A stretch of DNA of 64,000 nt from Galeruca laticollis (Eukaryota; Arthropoda; Insecta; Coleoptera; Chrysomelidae): contig OY998178.1 of the NCBI GenBank assembly GCA_963921935.1, positions 198,432,862 to 198,496,861 on the forward strand, read 5' to 3'. Positions 51,664 to 62,983 of the stretch are shown here, one piece after another (position 1 is the first letter of the stretch; every line of letters starts with the position of its first letter). A model generated the notes under the pieces. It was not told where the DNA came from. It searched no databases and worked only from the letters and a program-made list of their open reading frames with translations. The position numbers and the translations under genes were made by a program.

Positions 51664-53435
51664 ATGGCACTTTGGAATGAATTAGAGAAGGATGAAGATA
51701 TCGAACCAATAGACTCGGAATCAGAAAGTGAAGTAGATCATGTAAGTGTGTGCAGCGATTATCCTGATTTGGAACAGGTTGCTGAAGAAAATGAAGAAGT
51801 AGATCATGCAAGTGTGTGCAGCGATTATCCTGATTTGGAACAGGTTGCTGAAGAAAATGAAGAAGGGGCGGTGACAGATCAAGCAAGAGGTACTGTCAAA
51901 GATCAGGGAGAAGAGTTAGATAGTAGGGAATCAAGAGTTACCAAATACGTTTTAGGAAAAAACAAAATGAAATGGTCTAAAGAAGTTCCTGGGGGAAATG
52001 TACGTACGAGGGCCGAAAATATCGATACACACTTGCCGGGGGTTAGACGACATGCTAAAACACCTCTCCAATGTTTTCAACTGTTTTTTGACGATAACAT
52101 GATAGGTGATATTGTTCAATACACGAACCAGAGGATCACAGAAAAAGCTCATCTGTGGAAAGACTCTCCTCATTACAACAAAACATCTATGCCAGAAATG
52201 AAAGCAGTTTTGGAACTTGTTTATTTGGCAGGAGCATTTAGAAATGGGCGTCGTCATTCGTATGATTTTTGGAATAGTGATGAGTCAACGGCGATTCGAA
52301 TTTTTGGTGTCATGCTTACGCTTCGATAATAAAGAAAACCGGAAAGAAAGACTAAAATTAGATAAATTGGCCCACATAAGAGCTTTATATGAAAAATTTG
52401 TCGATAACTGCAAATCTTCTTATACGCCGTCACAATACTTGACCATCGATGACAAATTTGAATCCTTTCGTGGTCGGTGCTCTTTTGGGCAGTACATGCC
52501 GAATAAACCAGCAAAATACGGGTTGAAGGTACATGCTTTGGTAGATGCTAAAACTTATTACCTTCTGAATATGGAGGTTTATGTGGGACAACAGCCTGAG
52601 GGTCCATATCAACTGAGCAATTAACCTCAGGATATAGTAGATGGCTTGGTAGCCCTAGTTTCAGACACAAATCGAAATATAACATTCGATCATTGGTACA
52701 CCAGTCGCGACCTTCTAATGAAACTCAGATACTCACAAACTTACTGCTGTAGGGACACTTCGTAAAAATAAACATGATATTCCCCCAGAGTTTTGCGCGT
52801 GAAAAACAGAAATTTTTTTTAGTTTGTTCGGATTTCAGGAAGGATATACTTTAGTTCCATGCTGTCCAAAGAAAGGAAAAGTTGTCTTGTTATTATCATC
52901 TCTAAATTATGATAATTCAGTTTCCGATTCGGAGAAAAACTTCCAGAAATTATAGAATCCTATAATTCAACGAAAGGTGGAGTTGACATTGTGGATGAGA
53001 TGTCAGCGTCTTACAATGTTTTTCTAGAAATAGTCGACGCTGGCCATTGACTTTATTTTTTTTTGCATGTTAAATTCGGCGGGAATTAATAGCCAAATCA
53101 TTTATAGAGCCAATAGCAATATCACCAACATGCCCAGGAGACGTTTTCTCAAAGAACTTGGGTTACAGTTAATTGAAGACCAACAACGGCAGAGAATGGC
53201 AAATCTTAGATTAAAACGTGATGTGAGCAGCACCATCCGCAATATATTAGGCGAAAATCCTGAACCAGTTAAGAAAAAAATTAAACCCAACCAACAAGGA
53301 AGGTGTTCACAATGTCCACGCGTGAAATATAGGAAAACTAGATACGTATGTCAGGCCTGTGAGACATTTATCTGTCTTGAACATTCAATAACCTATTGCC
53401 AAACGTGTTCCACAAATGCCATATTCAACGAATAA
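51664..53435 (+). pseudogene. piggyBac transposase
   Basis: ATG at 51664. Acidic N-terminus with a 22-residue tandem duplication (VDHVSVCSDYPDLEQVAEEN and VDHASVC...), 51735-51866. The domain follows: FFDDNMIGDIVQYTNQRIT, LVYLAGAFRNGRRHSYDFWN. A frameshift near 52300 leads to CLRFDNKE, SQYLTIDDKFESFRGRCSF (first Asp), HALVDAKTYYLLNMEVY (second), a stop at 52622, then NITFDHWYTSRDL (third). The Cys-rich C-terminal end is intact (CSQCPRVKYRKTRYVCQAC, CLEHSITYCQTC). All three Asp are present but not in one frame. Confidence 0.92.
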
Positions 53436-53805
53436 TATTTTGTTTAGTTTTGAATGAAAGTTTATTCTGTTTTTTTTACTTAATAGTGTAAAGTTTATTA
53501 TGTTGTTGTTAGCATAGAAAACTTATTTTGTACCATAAATATTTTTTTAATAAATAATTATAAGAGTGGGTGTCTTTTAATTAGAAAAAATACACAATTT
53601 TTCTATAATCACATTTTAAATGCAGAAATAAATCATTTTGGTGGAAGTTTAAGGACAAGTTGAAGGATTCATAATTCACTAAGAAGGAACACAGAAATTT
53701 AAAAAAAAAAGTTTTTTTGACTCCCTATAATTAGGGTTTAACGAACCCCACCTGTCAGAAGTCATTACTAATTTTCACCTGTCGGATGCCGGGTTAAGTA
53801 CAAGT

Positions 53806-53897
53806 GTTAAAAACGTTACTTTAGTCAAGAGTTTTATTAGGCATAAGTGGAGCAAGGCGAAACTAGTATGAAACGAGTGACTAAAGATGTTTTTAAC
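53806..53897. repeat. Short inverted repeat next to piggyBac
   Basis: GTTAAAAACGTTACTTTAGT (53806) pairs with TGACTAAAGATGTTTTTAAC (to 53897); about 22-bp arms, 48-bp loop. Confidence 0.5.
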
Positions 53898-55099
53898 ATG
53901 AGGTGCTTACTATACTTTTTCTACGCCTACAGGAACGAAAAAATTATATTATATCTTAATTATATTCATAACATCGCGGATTATGGCAGACAACTGACTG
54001 ACAAATCAAATGACACAGAACGACAAAATTATCACGGAACATGAAATTTACAATACAAAAGATATGTGATGTGACGTTTAAAAGACAAAAGATAAACTAT
54101 GTGTGACTTTGACTTTGCGCATTTTAAACACTAGTGTTGAAAGAATCGTTTTGCGCATGTCAAACCCGTGTTTTTTAATGCGTTTTTAGAAACGAAACTA
54201 AAAAATAGTATATTATATAACAAATGTTGAAAATGAAAGATTTCAACACAGATATTTTTCCGAGGATCACAAAAAAAGCAGAGTTAGTATTTATTTTGTT
54301 AATTAAAGTTTATAGTAAGGTTACTACAATTTTAAAAATAAACTGGTGCTTCAAGACCGTTGTTGACCATTTTATGTTCTTTAGTTGATACAAAGTTTTG
54401 AATTTTATGCATATCAGACTCACAATTACAGAAAATTCAACAATTCTCTCCAATTCGCTCTTTGTCTTGCTAACAGTTCAAAAGTCAAACTCAAAATGTC
54501 AGGTAAACATCGATAATCATTGACCGGTGTGCAAAATAATTACACACAGTTGTCGGCCAATTAGATTTCTCAATTTTTTCATTTCACACGGGTACGCTCT
54601 TAGTTTGCAATTTTAAATTTTCACTAAGAGAAAACTGTATGAAATGTGCCTTATTTCATAGTGGTCGTGGGAAAAATATTTTATCTATTCGAGATAACAA
54701 GAATATGATGACGTACCGTTTTTGACAAAATACTCCTATTATTTTCACTTTACAAATTAATGATGTAGTATTTAGTCTACTGTTGCATTTCCGGTACTCT
54801 AAATTTATTGCCTGTAAATAGTAAAACAAAATCCTATACCAGGCCAAGCAACAGAGAGCATCTAATCTAATAAGTGATGTTTGTCATAAATCATTTTAAA
54901 AAATCACTGTGCTATCAAAAGAGAGGTGTGCCTACAAAAAACTATTCAACAAATGTGTTATTCAAGAACAATAGATGGAGATTTCAAGAAGGGCTCAAAG
55001 CAATAATGCAGTAACTATAAAAGCATAACTGTTAAATCATCTGTTATGAGATTGTATGGACTTGTAATACAAAATTGGCTGGAAACTAAAATTGCTCAC
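53898..55099. other. No supported gene
   Basis: AT-rich; nothing recognised. Confidence 0.35.
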
Positions 55100-55878
55100 T
55101 TCTAAAAGAATAACCAGAAACATAGAAATTCACCTTGCATTCGTAGATCTCGAAAAGGCGTATGACACAGTACCTCACAAAAAACTATATGAAGTGTTAC
55201 ATAAAAACTAGAATAAACCCTAAATATATATGTCATGGACAACGAAGTGCCATAAAAATGGGAAATCGACTCTCTGACACCTTCCCAGGGACGTCAAGGG
55301 TGCGTCCTGCTTCCTTCACTGTTTAAGATATATATTAATGAATTGCAATGGGAATATATGTTCAAGGGAAATTCCTGTGTACGCTTCTGTTTGCAGATGA
55401 TCAAATGGTGATAGCAGCTGATGAAGATGACATGCAGTAAAATTATTATTATTACAATAGAAATAAGGGCCTATGAAGCCCATAATCTGAAAACATAAAT
55501 GCTTGAACGTCTATAAATAAAATTACAACAAGTAAATAGCGAAAACGAATGAATATAAAACAAATACAGATAAATGGCAAATGTAACAATGCGCATTATT
55601 AACTATTAAATAGAAGTCTATCAATACTGTTCTTAAATGCTTTAAATGATGGTGCGTCAACAACATTATCAGGAAGATTGTTCTCGAGATCAAACACTCT
55701 ATAAGTTGAAATGGGTGACCTCTCAGTCTAAGATCAGTATTAAGTAGAAACATGGACTGAAGATCATCAAAGTTATGTTTAATTATTTTATCACATAAAA
55801 TCAAATCGCCACGAAGTCGACGGTCTTGAAATGTGATTAGCTTCGCCCTAGTCAGTCATTCTTCAAATCAAGGCCTTA

Positions 55879-56484
55879 AGCAGGACGCGCACTGAATTCG
55901 CTCGACTCGTATCGGCACGGAACGACTCGGATCAGCATTAACGGCTCGGATCGGCACGACTTTTATTACCCGCGCACTGATTCAACTAGTTCTCTTTCGG
56001 CGTCCGAGCAAATCAGTGTCTAGAAAACAAAATGAGTTCATCTGGTTCATCATCGGATTCTGAGGATATAATTATAGTACTATCTTGTGAAGAAATCGAA
56101 CAGCAAACTCCTAAATTTTGGATTCGTGATATTAATCTAAAAAGAGAAAAATATGGAGAATTCTATCACTTATTCTCAGATTTAGTTGAGGATGAGGAAA
56201 CATTTTTCATAATATTTGTTTTCGGGATCACATAATATTTTATATTCGCGTACAATTTCTATTAATAATTCTTCCATGATTAATCGACAGTATCTACTCC
56301 ACTGTTGGATTGCAAATGATCAACTCGACGTTCGGCAGAAGAAATCTCAGCCGTAGTCGAACGGTCACTGCAGTGCCGATCTGAATGAGTGTGCGGGGAT
56401 ATATTGAAATAAGAACAATGCAAAACATTCGGCAATGCTGTGGCCGAGTCGATCCGAGTCCAGCGATTTAGTGCGCGTCCTGCT
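55879..56484 (+). mobile_element. Harbinger deletion derivative 2, nested in the CR1-like LINE
   Basis: Ends AGCAGGACGCGCACTGAATT (55879) and inverted AGTGCGCGTCCTGCT (to 56484); TTA at 55876-55878 and 56485-56487. 606 bp, CpG-rich ends. Keeps only the transposase start. The LINE resumes on the other side. Confidence 0.9.
56032..56235 (+). pseudogene. Harbinger transposase N-terminal fragment
   Basis: ATG at 56032 gives a Ser/Asp start (MSSSGSSSDSEDIIIV), then FWIRDINLKREKYGEFYHLF and DLVEDEETFF, the Harbinger N-terminal pattern. 67 codons, then stop; no DDE domain. ATG context AAAATG. Confidence 0.75.
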
Positions 56485-57480
56485 TTACGCGACCGAACGC
56501 AAGTCTAGCAGTCTGCCTTTAAAGTATTCTAATAGAACTCGGTCGCGAATAAGATCAGGATACCACACAGGACACGCATATTCTAAAATATGACGTACGT
56601 AACATTTGTACAGTTTACAGCAAGTTTCAAGTGACTATTGGATCAGATAGAGTATGGATTTCGCGCGGTTGCATACGGACACATGTTTACACCACGATAC
56701 ATTTGAGTTCACTAAGATACCTAGGTCATCATGGCTGGTAACCGTATTTAGTGTCTGCCCATTTCGGTTGTATGATAAACTGGGATTGGTCTTGCCAATG
56801 TGGAGTATATATGTATATGTTGAGTAAATTAACGGAAATCTATAGAAATGGGGTTTGAAAATAAATTTTGACAAAACTAAATATTTGCTCAGAGGAGGTA
56901 CTGCTGAACCACTTGATATCTTGATATCAGTGGTAACATCATCAGCTCCTGTTCAGAGTTTAAGTACCTGGGAACAATGTTTTCAGAAGAGGCTAATAGT
57001 CAAAGGGATATTGACAACACAATACAGGATAGACAAGCTGTTCAGAGACGTAATTCTGTGTGATGGTCAAAACAAATTAACACACACACCAAAACGAATA
57101 TATAACAGTATTGTCAGGAGTACTACGACCATATGGATCTGAAACATGGGAGATCACGGAACGAAACAAAGAGAGATTCAAAGCCGTTGTAATGTTTTAG
57201 GTAGAAGCTGTAGGGTGTCAAGGGTGGAAGGTTTGAGAAATGAAGGAATTCGAAGAGTGAATATGCAACAAACGACATAGAAAAGAACAAACATACTGTT
57301 GTGGTATGGACATTTGTGAAGAATGCTAACCAATCGGTGGCTCCTAAGGGTGTGGAACTGGATCACCACAGAACAACGAGAGAAATTAGGAAGAACTGTG
57401 AAAGAGTATATATACCTTAAAGAGCACATGGACCGCTACTTGTACACCAAAAAAACAAAGATAAAAATTAACGAAGATAT

Positions 57481-58964
57481 TATATTATAAACATTAAATA
57501 ATTCCGGGTTTTCCATTTTTTTTAGGAAATTAATAAACAATATTAGCTTAACCAAAATATAACACAAATAGTATATGAAGCATCTTTCTTTTGATGACAC
57601 AGTCGATTTTAAGAAATTATTCTCGTCGTAAAAATCTCCTTATTGCTTGGCCTATACCTAAAATCATCCAATGCTAAGCTACTTTCATTATACTCCGTTC
57701 GCTTGACGTGTAGAGCACGATACCTGAACAGTAACAAAATTTATGATAATTTTAGATAAACTGTTACCTCGAAACTTATAACTATAACAGAAGAGTAAGT
57801 TATTGACTTGAACTGAACTGAATTTTCATTGGGGGAAGCAGGAATCTAGACAATACTTAGAGAAAAATGGACGAGATGGAGAAGAAAATGTTTGCTAAAA
57901 CAATGTTTCTATTAAGATGAAATATGGCTGAATGAAGGACAAACTATCAAACAATATAAATCAATCAAAAATTGTACGATGATAAAAGGTTAAAGAGTTT
58001 GAAGATCCCACTAATTCAGTTTTGTATTGAATAATGCGAATAAAATATTAAATGAACCGTTACCATAAATTGAATTGAGAAAACAGCGCATAAAAGACTG
58101 ATTAATTGAAAAGCACTTTTTACGTTACAGTTTCTGAATGCTTTGGTTCATCTCTCCATCTCTAAGAGACATATTGTGTCGCTTGATTTCCGTTTTCAAA
58201 GATCATAATGATGTAGGCATTTGCAAAAGCGAATTCTAGATTTCATTTCTCACGCTTCTTCTTACTAAAAATACGGAGAACTAAGGGAAATACAGTTTTG
58301 ATTCTTGTATTCCTAATAAGCAAATACCTTGCTGATATTTTTTTTTCTTAGATTAAATTTATAACATTTTTTTTATCGGACTTTTGAAAACTGGGTTAGT
58401 TGTTTTCTTTTAATCTACAAATAACCTTTTTAGATAACTTTCTATATTGCTTAAACTACTCTCGAAATGTTATTTCACATTATATTCTCCAACTTGTATA
58501 CACACCATAAATATGATTAAATAATTTATCTTATTCCTAGCCATCTTTATAAACTGGATATATTCGGTCGTATTTTTCTTTTCTGCGAAGATATATATCA
58601 CATAAAATTAAATTGCTGTGTTTCGTACGCCAGAACAAAATGACAGCCATTAAAAACGAATAAACAGTTGACCTAATAAACCTCTCGAACCGTATTCAAC
58701 GTTTTCAAGTTAGTTCCTATTTCACACCGTTGACGTTTTCCGTTCCGCTTGATGTTCTTGTAACGTCGTTGCTATGTTCCAAACATTACTAGCATATCAA
58801 ATAACTTTAAGCGTTGTTTTATTCCGAAATTGGTGCGGCTACCTAATATTTGACAGATTTAACTGACTACGGTTCTGTTTACATTTTTATGTACTAAAAT
58901 TGTTTATCATAAATTACCATAGAGGATGGAAATAGAGTTGTGTGTTCTGTTTTATCTCAGTTAC
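57481..58964. other. Intron-like DNA
   Basis: No supported gene; lies downstream of the donor site of the Lilliputian-like exon. Confidence 0.4.
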
Positions 58965-59170
58965 CTGCTAGTGCCACTTGCCACTTGTCCGAAAGGGTTA
59001 TGATGTCTCGATGCAAGAGTCGGAGATTGTGGTACTCCTGGACTTGGTGGAACTCCATCCACACCAATTAGTCCCTCTCCTCTGTGGTCTAAAAGATGCT
59101 TTACTCTTTGGAAATCTCCCAATTTACTTTGAATTTGTTGTGTGACGGGATCTGCAGCGGACGGGTTTAC
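58965..59170 (-). CDS. lilli: Exon of AF4/FMR2 (Lilliputian-like) gene
   Basis: Minus strand: acceptor TTTATTTCAG before 59170 and donor AGCAG|GTAACT after 58965; 206 bp, entered in phase 0 and left in phase 2. The protein VNPSAADPVTQQIQSKLGDF, then QRVKHLLDHRGEG and GVPPSPGVPQSP, resembles the N-terminal homology region of AF4/FMR2 proteins (a PLFGEP box followed by IQ-LG-Y--VK-LL). In flies the single family member is Lilliputian, a scaffold of the super elongation complex. Following exon: 19150-19462. The identity is my reading of the motif, not a search. Confidence 0.6.
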
Positions 59171-60910
59171 CTGAAATAAATATATAATAATAAGCACCAG
59201 TTTTGGAGATTATAGTATGGTATGAGCAATATTGGGCATTATTAAATGTCATTTGTATCTTCAGTACCTATTAGTAAAAATCTTTGAGCAGAAAAAAGTA
59301 TTTGGAACCGTGTTTAAGAAGGTGCTTAACATGAGGATTTTTTAGGCGTAGAAAGAAAAATGCGCAATACTAATTTTTTTACTTAAAATATTTCAGGAGC
59401 TGTGAATTATTGTTATATTTATAAAAATATTTTAGTAAGTTATATCTTCAGAAATCACAGATATTCTACAAGAAATATTTATTCTTTGTTATTTCCAATG
59501 TTTCGACTGTTTTGAAATAGAAGGGCAACGGTATCTAATTTGCATGAAAAAACAAGAAACAATGAAAAAAATTGCAATCCCGTCTTCTCCTTGACAGCTG
59601 TTAAATACACTAAATTCAAATTAGTTTTAGTCCTGGAGTTCACCATATTCTTCGTGGTATTTATTTCCACATATTTTATCTACCTACGCTTTGCAATATT
59701 CAAGAGAGAAGTAATTTATTGATGTTATATACACATTACATGCAACACTAGATTATTAAATAGGTATCTTTTTAATATTTTCAACACAACAAACAGTATA
59801 ATTTTGTCCCCTTTAATGATGAACGCTCGCTACAATTTTGTTGATTTCACATTTATTTTTTTCCTTATTGTAGGGTTTCATCAGGCAGACTATTTGTTGG
59901 TAACATACCACTTCTTCATTTCCTAAACATCTCATAAAAATTCAGTGCAGCACCTCTATATTTTTCAAGATTATTTAACCCTCCTTATACAAAAGGACCT
60001 GAACGAATATATTAATTATTTATTGTATGTAAAATCTACACTTTGTAAATACTCGTATAATTATTAATCTGCTCCATCAGAACTCTGATATACTAATAAT
60101 CTATTAATTGAAGTGGACATAAAACATACACGCATTCTGAGATAAGCGGAATATTCAATGAGGAGTAATTTAAATTTCACATTTCCGAACCTACGGCGAG
60201 TAGAGGAGAACAACAATTCGTTTTCTATGTTTGTTTCCAATCCATGAACAGTTTGTAATATTCTTCATATTCATTCTTTGATTTTTTTTGTAGTAAACTT
60301 TCCAGTATATTATTTGCCTCTTTATAATTTCAGGTGAAGTATTTTCACACTCTGATTCTGAATCACTGGATAAATTCATGATACTTTTTATATTTTCGAA
60401 TGAAAACGTGACAGCAATAATTTTGAAACTTCTCAAATTTTGCCAATACGATGCCAATCAACTGCGTTAAGGCTAATGTTATTATTGCTAACCAGTGTGA
60501 GAATATTATTCTATCACAAGAGCGCGAATGTAAATACATTTAAATTGCATGGGAGTAAAGTTGTTGCAGAATATTTCTTCAATCTCAAGAGAGAGAATTC
60601 CATTCTGTAACCAAATTTCATTTCAGAATTCGCAAATTCTGTGATTATCATGGAGAAAATACGTTTCTGCTTTACCTTTTAGGCATTTTTCTAAACGTAA
60701 AAACGCAAAAAACTTGTTGCAGAAATATACCGTTTTCATTTATTGATAAAATGTTTTAGAATTTGGAATGATTTGAACTATTCTCGGCAATTGGACCCCG
60801 TAAACAGGCGTGTACAAAAACGTTCGACAGGTTTTTACATGTCGTTAGGTTGGGAGCTTTCTTATTGTTAATATAGGCGTAGTAAAGCAGATGAGAAGTA
60901 ATTAAATTAT
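59171..60910. other. Intron-like DNA
   Basis: No supported gene. A minus-strand ORF at 60191-60457 starts with an acidic MNLSSDSESECENTS inside and resembles the start of Harbinger-type proteins only faintly. Confidence 0.35.
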
Positions 60911-61018
60911 GAAATTAACTGTCTCGACTCTTACTTCGTCGAATCTACTCATATTAGTGTTTTAAATGAAACTCAATGTTTCTAGCTAATTCTACAATAT
61001 AATGAAAAATGTTGATAA

Positions 61019-61074
61019 TTCTAAAAAACTGACAATTGTTTCGATAACTGAATATCATCGTCAGAATGACAGAA
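61019..61074 (-). ncRNA. Hammerhead-ribozyme-like motif, 3' terminal repeat
   Basis: Minus strand order: TTCT, GTC, ATT, CTGACGA, T, GATA-loop-TATC, GAAA, C-AATT-G, TC, AGT, TTTTT, AGAA. This gives stem I (ATT/AGT plus TTCT/AGAA around an internal loop), the conserved CUGANGA, stem II (GATA/TATC), GAAA and a GUC cleavage site after a one-pair stem III. One extra U follows CUGANGA. Same strand as the Penelope gene. Confidence 0.5.
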
Positions 61075-61400
61075 GTTACATTTCATTTGATGCCTACCTG
61101 ATGTTTTATCATTATTTTTGGCTAGACCAAGAAGTGACCTACCTTGTGATTGACTTAATATATGTTAATAGAAAAAAAAAGAAGATGTGATATTACAAAT
61201 ATTGAAGCTTAGATACTATTAGCCCTATGGTGATATTCTGGACATCATTTTTCCAATTAAGATCAGTATAACTGTGCAATGATATAGAAAACCAGGAAAA
61301 CTATATCTGCTGATCATTACAATTATCACTTAAGAAGACAGTTTATTAGTGGAGAACTCCCTAGATTTATGTTTTGCGTAGTGGGATTTATCTGGTTGTT

Positions 61401-62075
61401 TTAATCTGTATGCTCGTGTTCACTGTATCGTATTTCAAAATTTCTAAAGGTCTGACCCAAATAGACAGCATTACATTCTGGACATTTGAGTTTATATGTA
61501 CCTGATTTCTTTAATAGTGGTATTTTTGTTTTTACATTTAACAATTTTGTACTTACGTTACTTTCTGTTTTGAAAGAAATTGTTGTATTCGTTGCTAAAG
61601 ATATTATCTTTGAAATATTATTAGAAATATTTCCTGCATATGTGATGGTTTTATAAGTTTTTATTTCATCAGTTTGTTTAGGAAATAGTTGTAATGCCAC
61701 TTTTTCCTCTTTTTTATTAATTAGCTTATTTATCATATGTAATGGATAACCGTTGGATGTTGCTATTTGTCTAATTGTATTAATCTCTCTATCAAAATTA
61801 CATTTGTTCATAGGAACTGAAAAAGCTCTATGTATCACTGAATTATATGCCACTAATTTATGTGACATGGGGTGATTGGAACTATATAATAATGGAATAA
61901 TCTAGTACATTATTAACTCTTTGAATTTTTAAATCAAGAAAATTGATTGAGCTATTTTCTTCAATTTCTAATGTAAATTTAATTTTTGGGTGTAAATTAT
62001 TAATGTGGTTGAATAATACATCTAATTGTCGTTTACTGCCCATAAAACAAGCTAATATGTCATCTCATGGTATAG
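61401..62075 (-). pseudogene. Penelope reverse transcriptase end and GIY-YIG endonuclease
   Basis: Minus strand: DDILACFMGSKRQLDVLFNH (catalytic DD of the RT, with a TGA just before), then HPKIKFTLEIEENSSINFLD, a stop and a shift, then the 155-codon ORF (61868-61401). Its end SGTYKLKCPECNAVYLGQTF and RYSEHEH is the start of a GIY-YIG nuclease domain. The N-terminal RT and the rest of the nuclease are missing. Confidence 0.85.
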
Positions 62076-62530
62076 ATATGTATGTATGCATATTTGTGAA
62101 AAGAAACAAGAACTGGATTCCAATCATTCATTGACACCTAACACAGAACTAGTAGTGCTGCATACTTGTGAAAAGAATAATTCGAAATTAGAAGACATTT
62201 AAGAAACCCACAATATGAAGTCGTCAATGAACAGATAAATCTAGGGAGTTCTCCACTAATAAACAGTCTTCTTAAGTGATAATTGTAAAGATCAGCAGAT
62301 ATAGTTTTCCTGGTTTTCTATATCATTGCACAGTTATACTGATCTTAATTGGAAAAATGATATCCAGGATATCACCATAGGGCTAATAATATCTAAGCTT
62401 CAATATTTGTAATATCACATCTTCTTCTTTTTTCTATTAACGTATATTAAGTCAATCACAAGTTAGGTCACTTCTTGGTCTAGTCAAAAATAGCTACTAA
62501 ACATCAGGTAGGCATCAAATGAAATGTAAC

Positions 62531-62586
62531 TTCTGTCATTCTGACGATGATATTGATTTATCGAAACAATTGTTAATTTTTTAGAA
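62531..62586 (+). ncRNA. Hammerhead-ribozyme-like motif, inverted copy
   Basis: Same 56-nt arrangement on the plus strand: TTCT (62531), CTGACGA (62541-62547), GATA/TATC stem II, GAAAC (62563-62567), GUU cleavage triplet (62572-62574), AGAA (62583-62586). Loop II differs from the other copy (TTGATT against TTCAGT) while its stem is unchanged. Confidence 0.45.
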
Positions 62587-62983
62587 TTTTGAACAATTTT
62601 CATTATATTGTGGAATTAGCTAGAAACAGTGAGTTTCATTTAAAACACTAAGTTAAATTATGTCTTATTTTGTTAAAACTGAGCACAGTCTGCCTAGGCA
62701 TAAGCTTATGAATTTGCAGAAAATTAAGGTTTAATCCCTCGACCACCTTACTGTAGGACAAAATGTAAAGGTAATACAAGTTATTTGGATATATTTTAGC
62801 ATTATTATTTTTCTGAAACAGATTTGGGAATGTTATAGGTGTTCTAAACGAAACAATGGCGACTTTTGTTTTTTGTTGCAAAGGAAACCAGAAAAAGAGT
62901 TTAGGTAGGTAAGACTTTTTAAACTTTTTTTCTTAAATATTTTATATGCAAGGTTCTTTTTGAATTTGCTCACGGAGAATAAT

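Larger units (their letters stand above)
51162..53793 (+). mobile_element. piggyBac transposon with both ends
   Basis: Ends CCCGGCATCCGACA (51162) and the inverted TGTCGGATGCCGGG (to 53793), a 14-bp TIR, flanked by TTAA at 51158-51161 and 53794-53797. 2632 bp. A 147-bp Penelope-derived insert is in the 5' part. One damaged transposase. Confidence 0.92.
55441..56805 (-). pseudogene. CR1-like LINE fragment nested in the LINE
   Basis: Minus strand: YILHIGKTNPSLSYNRNGQT and VTSHDDLGILVNSNVSW (RT thumb), CYVRHILEYACPVWYPDLIR, then (across a Harbinger insertion) FQDRRLRGDLILCDKIIKHN and LLNTDLRLRGHPFQL. This order is typical of CR1-like LINEs. The 3' end at 55441 has a short (TAA)n-like run. 5' truncated. 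Confidence 0.7.
55100..57480 (+). pseudogene. LINE RT, split by another LINE
   Basis: Left part (55100-55440): SKRITRNIEIHLAFVDLEKA (motif A), KMGNRLSDTF, and LLFADDQMVIAADEDDM (YADD equivalent). Right part (56810-57480): LKINFDKTKYL, GGTAEPLD, NSIVRSTTT-GSE, RSCRVSRVE, and WYGHL. The two halves fit if 55441-56805 is removed. Frameshifts throughout. Confidence 0.7.
60911..62652 (-). mobile_element. Penelope-like element with inverted terminal repeats
   Basis: Target duplication TTAAATTAT at 60902-60910 and 62653-62661. Inverted repeats of about 420 bp: about 60956-61375 and 62235-62652 (for example AAACTGTCTTCTTAAGTGAT-type sequence on each side). The single minus-strand gene between them is a Penelope RT/GIY-YIG fragment. 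The left end carries the tail GAAATTAACTGTCTCGACTC shared with the mini-elements. Confidence 0.88.

Noticed and set aside
60191..60457. 88-codon minus-strand ORF with acidic MNLSSDSESECE
   Set aside because: Faint resemblance to Harbinger starts, but no conserved core motif, ends or duplication was seen.
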